DNA of 64,000 nt from contig AJWJ01000013.1 in the NCBI GenBank assembly GCA_000277445.1, forward strand, positions 1-64,000, written 5' to 3'. Numbering within the stretch: position 1 is the stretch's first letter; each line of letters starts with the position of its first letter. Below the pieces are notes generated by a model. It saw only the letters and a list, made by a program, of their open reading frames with translations. It was not told the origin of the DNA and made no database searches. Source of the DNA: Polysphondylium violaceum (Eukaryota; Evosea; Eumycetozoa; Dictyosteliales; Dictyosteliaceae). The translations under genes and the position numbers were made by a program. Below are positions 55,133-64,000 of this stretch, in pieces.

Positions 55133-57078
55133 TTATTTCTTTGGTGTGTTTGGACTAGATGGTGATTTAATAGTTGATTTTATTTCATTGAGGTACATAA
55201 TTTGACAGATATTTGATAATCCACCCTTGGTATCTTGAACAAATGATGTAGCATTTGTAGTTTCAACTGAAAGATTATTTAATAATTTTCTTATCTATAT
55301 AGATAATAATGTTTGTTAATATATAATAATTGAATAACAATAATAATAAATAAATGTACATTTGGAGTTTGCTTTGATTTAATAATTTCATTCAACATTG
55401 AAGAGATGATTTGAATATCTTGAGAGATTTTGTTTAGTAAAAAGATAAATTCATTTGATTTCTCAATGGCCCATTCTTTGATTTCATTAATGTCACAATC
55501 ATCGAGTTGAAGTTTTTCATTGGGGGTTGATTGAGCGATGCTTTCAATCAATTCTAAACCTAAACCAGTTAATTGATAAATGAATTCCAATCCACGACAA
55601 AGGGTAATTTCCATGCTACCCGGTTTATTTTTCAATGTGGTGGGAATATATTGTTGAAGGAGATCGAAAAAGATGTTATACTTTTTCTCCAACTCAAATG
55701 CGTTGGCATTGTTAAACAACTTCATTTTGCCAATAGTACCAGTGTAGTTGGATTCATCATTTTCAAAGAGTTGTCTAATTTCCGATAAAACAGATTCAAT
55801 GCTGCTCTTGTGGGCGCTACCGTTGACGAGTTTTCTGTTGAGTTGATGAATCTTCATTGTTGATTCCACAGAAATTTTTTCTATGTCTTGAGTGTATTGG
55901 GTGATATTAAAATGTTCCAAGCATTTGCTTTGATCAAATAGACCATCATCATTAAAAATTGATACATTTAAATCAAAATTACTATTATTACTATCTTCGC
56001 CAAGACTATTTTTTAATGATGAACTAGTTGAAGAGGATGGTGAGCTCTTGATTTCACCAGATCTAGATAAACTATCTGTACTAGTATTAGTGGTAGTGGT
56101 GGCGGTGGTTGTACTATTACTATTACCACCATTGTTGCTAGATAAACCAGGTGATTTGGTATTCTTCATTTGAGTTGAAAACATGCTGTATGCTCTTTGA
56201 CCAACTGCCTCTAGAGTGTTTACAGAGCTGTCTACCATAGAGGAAGCAATTTTTTGACTCTTTTCATATATTTCGCTATTGGTTGCTTTGTTTTTTGTCT
56301 CGATAGACATGGTGGAGATGTCGTTTGCCAAACCTTTGACGTTTTCGAGATTGGCATTCTCTTGAACTGTTTTAAAACCAGTGGTCAAAAGATTGGATGC
56401 AAACATGAATGAATCGGCAATGATATCTGCAGTTTTAAAAACACCGTTATCAATGGCATTTAAGATGCTAGCTTCGGTATCATCGTCACTGTCATCTCTA
56501 GCTTTCATCATTGCATCATACTGTTCTTTATCAATCTCGACATCTTCTTCTACAACAATTTCCTCTTCACTCTCTTCATCATCTTCATCAACACCTGCAA
56601 TAGAGGTAATGGTTGAAGATACTGCATTTCCAATGGACGAGAACCATCCACCCCATCCTCCACTCTGTTGCACTGGAGCTGGTTCTACTTTGGGTGGTTG
56701 AACTGGTTTCTCTCTTTTTGGTTTCTTTACTCTAACAACCTTTTTTCTTTTAATTATAACTGTTTCTCTTTTTTTTGGTTTATCTTCTTCTTGTTGTTCT
56801 TGTTTATCTTCTTGATTTTGTTGTTCTACTTTTTCTTCTTCTTTGTTAACTTGTTCTTTTTCATCTACCTTTTCATCTTCTTTTTCCTCTTGTTTTATTT
56901 CTTTTTCCTCTTCTGATTTTTCTACTGTATTGGGTTCATCATTTTCAACGACTACTTTTTCATCATCCTTGATTGGTTGTTCATCAGTAGTGGTAGTAGT
57001 TTGTTCTTGATGTTCAACTTCATCATCATGTGAAACTGATCCTTTCTTTTGATGTCTGTTGTTCTTTTTCTTTGTCAT
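55133..57078 (-). CDS. FAM114A (Noxp20) homologue
   Basis: Exons 57078-55360 and 55294-55133 give 626 residues. The first 130 are Lys/Glu-rich and highly charged. The family mark G-G-W-G-G-W-F-S-S-I-G-N-A-V lies near residue 140, followed by an amphipathic stretch. A helical C-terminal region holds the D-E-D-D and G-L-E-F-I-Y-Q-L-T-G-L-G-L-E-L-I-E motifs. The short second exon completes the last helix and ends S-P-N-T-P-K-K. In animals FAM114A proteins associate with Golgi Rab2 and with autophagy receptors. Golgi function here is inferred. It lies 69 nt downstream of the Bud32 start on the same strand. Confidence 0.82.
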
Positions 57079-57378
57079 ATTTTATAAATATAAATATACA
57101 AACAAATATACATATAAATATATATAATTGTATATTATCGTGCAGTAATAAAAATGTGTGAAGATATGAAATTTATTGGGGGTGCCACCTGTTTTTTTTA
57201 TTTTTATTTTTTTTCATTTTTTCAATTTATTCTTTAATGACACTGCAATCTAAAAAAGCAACATCAGTGAGTTGACTAATCGGGGAATTACATTGACACG
57301 TGTATTATAATTGTATATATACCACACACACCATCACACACACATCACACACATCACACACAATACTATACAAAGACA

Positions 57379-58143
57379 ATGTCAAACCCATATGGATCTC
57401 CAGCAGTTCCGCAAGGAAATTATAATCTGGGGTCACCGGCTATAGCAGTCCCCAACCCTTCGACACCTTCCACTAATATCTATACACCCAATTCGACACC
57501 CCACCAAAACATGCCTGTACAAAACACATCTAAACCACTCGCGGCTTTATCGCCTCTGCCATCGTCATCTCTATTTGCACAAAATCTCATAAAGGTCGAG
57601 GACAAGGTACAGCAGCTGCAGGTGCTAAACAACGAGATCTACGCCCTGCTCAACTCTTGCATCTCGCCCACCGGCTCCACCGCACCCCTCGCACCGCCCA
57701 CCGCCGACCCGCTGTTGTCGGGCGCCAGCAGCAGCGCCACCAACAACACCATCCAGCTCGTCTATGAAAAGAAGGCCCGTGTGCAAGAGATCATAAAGAG
57801 TCTCAGTCAGGACATCATCCAAAACAACCTCTATTTCCTCATCCCGATCCTCAACGACCCCTCGCTGGAATCGATCCTCTTTGCCGCCGACGACGTGCCG
57901 CTTGCCTCAGACGCGGCCATCGAGCAGCCCACACCCACCCCCACGCCCTCACCCCACCCCAATGCCAAGCTCGACGCCAGCGCACTCCAGCAAAAGATAT
58001 TTTTAGAAAAGTTTCAGCATCACCTCACACCCGAGGTCATCGGCACGCAGTCTAACCAGTGGGACTCGTTGAGCAAGGAGCGCGATAAACTGATCAAAAA
58101 CACTGATCGATCCAAATCCACACTACTCAATAAAATTAAATAG
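57379..58143 (+). CDS. Pro/Ser-rich protein with a coiled-coil core, function unknown
   Basis: This single exon encodes 254 residues. The first 60 are Pro/Ser/Asn/Thr-rich. Two helical segments follow: K-V-E-D-K-V-Q-Q-L-Q-V-L-N-N-E (about 73-90) and Y-E-K-K-A-R-V-Q-E-I-I-K-S-L (about 130-145). They are separated by a Pro/Ala/Ser loop. The C-terminus is charged. The overall plan of disordered N-terminus plus two helices recalls small Mediator or adaptor subunits, but no motif proves it. The part from 57600 to 58090 is very GC-rich in the third codon position, in sharp contrast to its flanks. Confidence 0.75.
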   Translation: MSNPYGSPAVPQGNYNLGSPAIAVPNPSTPSTNIYTPNSTPHQNMPVQNTSKPLAALSPLPSSSLFAQNLIKVEDKVQQLQVLNNEIYALLNSCISPTGSTAPLAPPTADPLLSGASSSATNNTIQLVYEKKARVQEIIKSLSQDIIQNNLYFLIPILNDPSLESILFAADDVPLASDAAIEQPTPTPTPSPHPNAKLDASALQQKIFLEKFQHHLTPEVIGTQSNQWDSLSKERDKLIKNTDRSKSTLLNKIK

Positions 58144-58211
58144 GCCCCGCCTCGTTTGTATATACTGTATATTATAAGATGTATTTATTATTACCATAAA
58201 TATCACGATCA

Positions 58212-60035
58212 TTATTGATTTGTAATTGATTTCTTGTCAATGGGACAAACCTTGTTTATCATCAACCATTGGTCGATACACTCAACGTGGAAGATATGTA
58301 AACAAGGAAGGGTTTTGACTTGTTGGCCACTTTCCATCTCGCAGAGACAGATGCAACAGGTTTGAGTGGATTCATCTTTTTTGTTGTCGTTGTTATTGGT
58401 TGTTGTTGCTGCTGCTGTTGACGGCGCATTGTATAATTTATGTACAGGTAATCTCTTGATATCGTCTTTATCGGCGCCCTTGTTATTGACGTTTTCGTCC
58501 AGTTGCAAGAGTAGATCATAGTCATTGGATGTAAACTCTCTGTTCATGAGATTCAAGTGCGCCGGGTTGTTTGGATTGAATATATGATTAATGTTGCGGT
58601 GTTGTTGATTTCCGCCCCTGCCACCGCGTCCACCTCTACCACCTCTACCCCCTCTGGCCAAGTGCTGTTGAATGTATTGTTGGAACTGTCGTTGATGATC
58701 CATTTGTTCCTGTTGTTGTTGAATACTTCGAAGTTGATTTAAGTGTTGTTGTTGTTGCAATCTGAGAACCGCCTCCATGCCCGCACCCAATTGCTGAGGT
58801 CCACCCATCTGTTGACTATATGTCTCCATTTGCAATCTCATTGCCATCTCATAATCTGATAACTCCTGTTCTTGATTCAATGCATTACTACTATTATTCC
58901 TACTACCGCTATTAGTCTCTTTCGTCGGAGTGGTATTCATTCCACTTTGAATTTGAAGAGCCAGCTCAAAATCCTTTTCTTCTTGTAATTTTCTCTGTCG
59001 CTCATCATTCTCTTGCATTTGTCTTTGTTGTTCTAAAACATCGGAGGATCTTCTAAATCCACTCCGAGTATATTGTTGTATATTGGTTGGAAAGTTGTTT
59101 CTCGCTGCAGTTGTACCATTACTACTATTATAATTACTTGGTAGTATCATATTGTTATTGCTACTGCTCTTACTATTCTTTATTTTCTTTGTTGGTCTCT
59201 GTGTTTGATTTCTTAGACTCGTGGTTGTGGTTGTTGTTGTTGTTGTGGTTGTCCCTTCATCATCACTGTTATCTAAAATGATAATTGGTGCATTACTATT
59301 ACTACTATTCTTTCTTTTGTTATTCCCACTACTACTGTTACTATTTCTATCATTGTTATTGGTTGTGGTAGTTGTTGTTGTTGTTGTAGTAGTCGTCCTT
59401 TTATTCTTTTGTTCTTCCTCTTTTTGAAAATCTTGATACAGGTCCATGAATTTATCAATCTCGTAGGTTTTTTCATTACCATTACTATTGTTGTTGTTTG
59501 TCTCAGTAGTATTTGTTGTTGTGGTTCTACTTGTTAGTTCTAAATCATCATAATCTATAGATTCTTCAAGCTCAATCGTATCTTCATCGTCATCGTTGAC
59601 GGGAGGTGTTGAAAGACTACTGGTGTTGGTTGATCTGGTACTTGTGGTAGTGGTAGTTCTTGAGGGATGTGAGTGATATCTATGTAATTGCTGATTACCA
59701 TTCTTTTTCTTATCCCTACCAGTGCTACCCCCACTTTTATTACTATTACTATTATTATCCAACGACAAAGAGTATTTGTAAACCTGTTGTTCGGTATCTG
59801 TACTGCTATCGTCGTCTACATCGGTATTGTCGTCGTTGTTGTTGCCATCATTGTCTATTTCACTATCACTGCTGTTCTCTATATGCGAAAAGATACGATT
59901 GTTGTTTCTAAAAGCACTACCACCATACTTTTTGTATCCCACACTTCCACCGCCTCCATGTATTCTTCTATCATCGTCATCTGAAGACATTGTATTGTAT
60001 TGTTGTTGGTTACTTATAATTACACATTGAACCAA
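58212..60035 (-). CDS. RING-H2 E3 ubiquitin ligase with ubiquitin-motif-like and RGG segments
   Basis: This single exon encodes 607 residues. The C-terminus is a RING-H2: C-C-I-C-L-C, then C-L-H-I-F-H-V-E-C-I-D-Q-W-L, then C-P-I-D. All eight zinc ligands seem present. Short D-F-E-L-A-L-Q-I-Q-S and D-Y-E-M-A-M-R-L-Q-M helices resemble ubiquitin-interacting motifs. An R-G-G repeat near residue 470 could bind RNA. The rest is low-complexity Asn, Ser, Thr and Asp. There are two possible starts, 60035 and 59990; the latter, beginning M-S-S-D-D-D-D-R-R, looks more natural. Substrates are unknown. Confidence 0.88.
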   Translation of the reverse strand: MVQCVIISNQQQYNTMSSDDDDRRIHGGGGSVGYKKYGGSAFRNNNRIFSHIENSSDSEIDNDGNNNDDNTDVDDDSSTDTEQQVYKYSLSLDNNSNSNKSGGSTGRDKKKNGNQQLHRYHSHPSRTTTTTSTRSTNTSSLSTPPVNDDDEDTIELEESIDYDDLELTSRTTTTNTTETNNNNSNGNEKTYEIDKFMDLYQDFQKEEEQKNKRTTTTTTTTTTTTNNNDRNSNSSSGNNKRKNSSNSNAPIIILDNSDDEGTTTTTTTTTTTSLRNQTQRPTKKIKNSKSSSNNNMILPSNYNSSNGTTAARNNFPTNIQQYTRSGFRRSSDVLEQQRQMQENDERQRKLQEEKDFELALQIQSGMNTTPTKETNSGSRNNSSNALNQEQELSDYEMAMRLQMETYSQQMGGPQQLGAGMEAVLRLQQQQHLNQLRSIQQQQEQMDHQRQFQQYIQQHLARGGRGGRGGRGGRGGNQQHRNINHIFNPNNPAHLNLMNREFTSNDYDLLLQLDENVNNKGADKDDIKRLPVHKLYNAPSTAAATTTNNNDNKKDESTQTCCICLCEMESGQQVKTLPCLHIFHVECIDQWLMINKVCPIDKKSITNQ

Positions 60036-60941
60036 TTATCTCTATATTGTAATTTATTTATTTGTTTTTTTTTTTTTTTTTTTTTTTCTAAGAAAAAATA
60101 TTTATTTATTTTATTTTAATTTATTTTTTCGATTCTTAAAATTATTCACGAAAGCGAGATCTCATTCAAACTGATCCAAACATTAATATATTCATCACAA
60201 ATAAATTTTGATGGGTTATAATTATAAATTAATACTCAATCTAAATTTACCATATGCCGATCAAAGTTTGTATGAATCTCTCCTAGGTATAGTTTTTAAA
60301 ATCCATCAATGACTACACCTGGATTCTTGTATCCCCTCTACCCTTTTGGCCCAAAAGACCCAAGTCTGAAGTTGAAATCGTCCAACTCATGTTCCTGAAG
60401 AAGAGGATTTTTGTCAATCCTCTATTAGACCTAGTTTATCACAGAGTGGAACTGAATGCTCACAACTAATTGAAAATGTTTTGTGTATCCAAATTAATCC
60501 ACTAACATCAAACAATACCACTTCACAACAATGGCAGTTTTACCATCACCGCTTCAACCATTAAATGTTTCAACAACAAACTCCGTTAAGTAAGTAATTC
60601 TGCTGAATGCAGTGTTTGAATTCAAAATTACCTTGTTTTTTTATGTAATATCATATATATATAATAATAGTAAATAATATATAATAAATGTAAATATCAC
60701 ATTTCAGAATTTGTTAATAGGTTGGTCTTTTATGAATGTTCAAATTTTTACGCACTTTTTTATTTTTTAAATATACTAGATAAATTGAATTTTTAATGAA
60801 TAAATATATCTCTATATAATTTGAGTTTTATTTTTAAATGAATATATATATATCTATAAATTGAATTTTTTTTTTTTTTTATCATCATACCACATTTAAT
60901 AACAATTTATAGGTAATTTAATTAGTTTTATAGATATTAAG
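60036..60941. other. Divergent spacer with unexplained open segments
   Basis: Contains a poly-T run at 60065-60088. An open stretch without a start codon lies at about 60296-60468 on the plus strand. A short ATG-led segment at 60531-60591 ends in a strong GTAAGT donor with no matching downstream exon. These may be worn gene pieces. Nothing could be assigned to a family. Confidence 0.4.
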
Positions 60942-62645
60942 ATGGAGGAAGAATTAAAAGAAAAATTAAAACAACTTGAACAAGATTTGAAGGAAGCTCA
61001 AGAAAAAAATGTGGCCATGAAAGAAGAAAATGTGGCCATTAGAGAAGAAAATGTGGCCATGAAAGAAGAAAAAGAGGCCATGGAGGAAAAGATGAGAGCT
61101 TTCCAAAACGAAAGGGAGTCAAAAATGATTAAAAGTATATTATCAGTTACAGAATTGTAAATTTTATAAAAAAGATATTAATATAAAAACATTATTATAG
61201 ACCTTTTGGTCAAGATACCAATAGGGCAAAGGTCAACTTTAAATTACACGCCATCATCATCTAAGCACCGACCATGTAAATTTGAAAAGAGTCCTTTTTC
61301 ATTATTAGAGAACTTTAGCGAGCTTATAGCGAAAAATGGTGAAAAAGAATCAAGTCTTTTAGTTAATACGAAAAATAATTGTTTTAAATTTGAGAACGAA
61401 TCGGTCTTATCTATCTATGTCAGATTTCTTTTAGAGGATACAATAAAAATCCTTGGCTTAGAAGACCAGATTTCAATTGATTACCAAAAACCTGTCTTTG
61501 ATTTGCTTCCAGAATGTTGGTTTTTAAAGTTTGGAAAAGAGTTTATTGGCTCCATTGAAGTCAAAGTGTCTGATGATTCCTTTGATAACCCAAAAATTGT
61601 TGGCCAGGTATTTGACTATGCCATGGGTTCAGCCTTCCATTTTTCAAAGTTGGAATCATTTTGTATTCTTACTACATTTAATAGAGCAGCTGTCTATTTT
61701 ACCCAACAATCCAAAGATCTTGCTCAAGAAAAAAAAGACTTTAGAAAAGTACATTTATTAAAAGATCCAATGGTGTCTGAGAAATTTTATAGAACAGTCA
61801 AATCTAAAGATAGATTTCCCTCAGAGACTAGAGTATTATATAGAAGTAGAATATATGATAATACCGAACCAGAAAACTTTCTCAATCTTTTTTGTTCTGC
61901 CATTGTTAAAATGAAAAGTTCTCAACATGATCCAACAAAAGAAAACTCAAAAATGAGAGCAGCAGTAGTATTGACTGAGAAAGGGAAAGGTTTTGAAGCA
62001 AATGAATTTAAAATTAAACAAGGGTTTACAGAATTGAAAACTTTAGATCAAAAATTCTTAAAAAAATTATATATGGTCAAAGGTTTGGGTGGTGGTGGTG
62101 ATGGTTTTTGCTCTCTTGCCTATACTAAAGATGGCGATCCAGTAGTGATAAAAGTTCTCAATTCTGGGGGAACAAGACGTGACTTGGAGAAAGAACAGCT
62201 GATGTGGTATGAGATGTGGGGAATTCAAACTGAAATATGTACTTATGTCGATGAACCACATTTGGTAATGCCCTATCTTAAAATTGTTTCTGAAACTGAT
62301 TTTGGTGGTGATAAAAAGGAAATATTTTTTAAATTAGTTAAAAAATCATGCAAGGAAATTACTCAAAAAGGGTTTAAGCATTTGGACTTAAGATTAAGAC
62401 ACATTGCTAAATTAAAAATCAAAAAAGAGACTAAGTATGTTTTTATTGACTTGTCAAGGGTAGAATCTGGTATCACTGATCCAAAAAAAGCGATGAAAGA
62501 GATGATGAATGATTTAGAAAAGGACTTAGACCATTATATGAAGAATAAACCCAAAAAGTCCACTATAAATCAATTTTTTGCTGATCGTTGTCTTGATAGA
62601 TTCAAGACTTCATCAATAAAACAAAATACACCAGAATTTTCCTAA
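60942..62645 (+). CDS. Coiled-coil protein with PD-(D/E)XK nuclease-like and kinase-like domains
   Basis: Exons 60942-61134 and 61201-62645 give 545 residues. Residues 1-60 form a coiled coil with near-exact seven-residue repeats of the type E-N-V-A-M-K-E. Residues about 130-230 resemble the PD-(D/E)XK fold: an Asp near 165 in V-F-D-L-L-P-E-C-W, then I-E-V-K (Glu 184, Lys 186) and Gln 200. Residues about 355-520 are kinase-like: G-L-G-G-G-G-D-G-F-C, V-I-K (Lys 382), H-L-D-L-R-L (458-463) and V-F-I-D-L-S. Such pairs are known in Crinkler-type and DUF5898-type eukaryotic families. No signal peptide. It looks whole. Confidence 0.75.
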
Positions 62646-63912
62646 GATAGTATCCAAGAAAGATAAGTCGTCCAACATGATCAACTTAACAACAAAAAGA
62701 GAGCCTTGCTCAACGCTACTATGTGTTTAACTTATGTCAATTTGAGTCAATGATATATTAATCAGTCCATTGTCATTTTCGAGAATCTAGTGATTCAAAA
62801 AGAACAATAGTACATACAAACAACCCAATAAAATTAATTAATATCAACTTAATATGTGTATCTAATTCTGTTTCTCTGTCAAGTGTTAGCATACATTCTC
62901 TTTTCTGCACAAACCTCGTTTTCGTCTTAACGACTACTAATGTGACTCACTAGAAAAGCACAAAAGCCCCTTTGCTCGTTTATATAGATGTAAATTGGGA
63001 TAAAACCAAGATCCCCTCAAGTTTTTAAATTACAGCCTGTAAAATAAAAAATTACAGTAACGATAACCATCATCGCGAGAGAATTTACAGAACTGTTCGA
63101 GTAAGTTGGGTTGCCATCACATGCACATATTGTCGTTTTGTTTAAACTAGATACAAAGGAGCACATGTTATCTTCACTCAAGTATGACAACAAGTTTCAC
63201 GAATGACTGACATTTGACGAAAACTTGGATTTGCCATCAAATTTGTGTTTCTCTAAAATGCAAGAAATCTTTGACCGCTCTCTTACCCTAAGATAGAGTG
63301 TGCTCAGAAATCATGTCGCAGTACTCCACCCCACCGTTTGCTAGTACATGAAAAACAACCATATCATTATGTCGACCAGCACCAGTGATTATCCAATAAG
63401 ATAATTGAAACACTGAGGCATTCACAACCCTTCTCGCTCACCCACTAACATATTTTTTTATTCACCCACACTTCCGTACTTGTATACACAAATTTATGTA
63501 AAAATCATGTGTTAAACAAATGGGGTGGATGGGGTATTATTTTAAAATATTTTTTGGTAAAAATAATGGTTATTTTTTCCTCCATTATAAAATACAGAAT
63601 TCTATATTATATTTAAAATAATATGTCTGATAAAATACCTGTTAGATTAAAAAAGGTATATCTAAATTTAACTCCAAAAATTGATAAAAAAAAAACACCT
63701 ACTTAAATTTGCGTGCTCCAGTGGGGTGGGGTGACTATTTATGATGTAATAGATCCTATCATTTTGTTACTGTTCGTGTGCAGATGTGATCATTGCAATT
63801 CAAAAAGATTTGTTTAATTTTTGTAAAATAATTATTTCACAATTCATAAATAATGCTATAAATAATAAAATGTATCTGAATAAAATTATAATTTATATAT
63901 AGATAACACAAA
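62646..63912. other. Intergenic region near the right edge
   Basis: About 1.3 kb. The part 62880-63440 is less A/T-rich than usual spacer but has no open frame of note. A short ATG frame at 63623-63706 encodes about 27 residues ending K-K-K-T-P-T; it may be the start of a gene or chance. No RNA gene was recognised. Confidence 0.45.
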
Positions 63913-64000
63913 ATGAACTTTGAGTGGAAATTAAGTTTGTTAAAAAATCAAGATACTAAAACACCTAGTTTAAAATGTAATATTCCATACTCCTTTAATC
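63913..64000 (+). CDS. Start of an unidentified protein, partial at right edge
   Basis: An ATG in a good A-rich context (ACACAAAATG) opens a frame that runs to the window end, about 29 residues. It contains a W-K-L-S-L-L-K segment and a T-P-S-L-K. It is too short to classify and could be chance, although the codon pattern and context look like a real start. Confidence 0.4.
   Translation, partial: MNFEWKLSLLKNQDTKTPSLKCNIPYSFN

Noticed and set aside
60296-60470. Faint likeness to a retroelement integrase core
   Set aside because: Only a few scattered residues agree and no element ends or other parts are present.
1-64000. CRISPR array, bacterial operon or intact mobile element
   Set aside because: No spaced repeats, no polycistronic layout, and no transposase or reverse transcriptase frame was seen.

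Overview
The window looks like dictyostelid social amoeba DNA. Intergenic DNA is extremely A/T-rich with long poly-A and poly-T runs. Introns are short (about 55-170 nt) and mostly begin GTATGT or GTAAGT. Proteins carry runs of Asn, Gln, Thr and Ser, and genes are packed on both strands. Coding GC is higher than expected for Dictyostelium discoideum, and some genes have GC-rich patches, so a different dictyostelid lineage (for example Cavenderia or Heterostelium) seems more likely. This is inference; no species-specific marker was found. No operons, CRISPR arrays or bacterial features are present.

Layout. 1-6266: the start of a possible F-box-type protein, the cohesin loader subunit MAU2, an SFT2-type Golgi membrane protein and a small mitochondrial protein. 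6808-10940: the ribosome-recycling ATPase ABCE1, a saposin-like secreted protein and a secreted thioredoxin-fold protein. 11707-20207: a tRNA-Gly, TFIIH subunit p44 convergent with TFIID subunit TAF9, the Fanconi ubiquitin ligase FANCL, a cytochrome b5-like protein and an akirin. 20208-26438: a PAXBP1/GCFC splicing-factor relative, then a head-to-head pair of paralogous two-repeat proteins of unknown function. 26501-31668: three SWEET-type sugar transporters in one orientation, interrupted by a damaged F-box-like gene. 34004-38848: a cationic amino acid transporter, the GPI-anchor enzyme PIG-L, an FHA protein fused to an SF3B1-like N-terminus, and a second identical tRNA-Gly. 39394-53424: a mitochondrial TCAIM-like protein, a ubiquitin-like/vWFA/Rho-like protein with a CaaX end, and a 2604-residue TPR protein with repeated acidic W-D motifs. 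54242-62645: the KEOPS kinase Bud32, a FAM114A homologue, a protein of unknown function, a RING-H2 protein, and a protein joining a nuclease-like fold to a kinase-like fold. A further gene begins at the right edge.

Most genes are ordinary housekeeping genes: transcription initiation (p44, TAF9), splicing (PAXBP1-like, FHA protein), DNA repair and chromosome cohesion (FANCL, MAU2), translation (ABCE1, Bud32) and membrane traffic (SFT2, FAM114A). The most unusual proteins are the Ubl-vWFA-GTPase-CaaX fusion, the SF3B1N-FHA fusion, the giant TPR protein, the divergent paralog pair whose first exons look homogenised, and the nuclease/kinase protein. Exon boundaries were inferred by eye from splice sites and reading-frame continuity.
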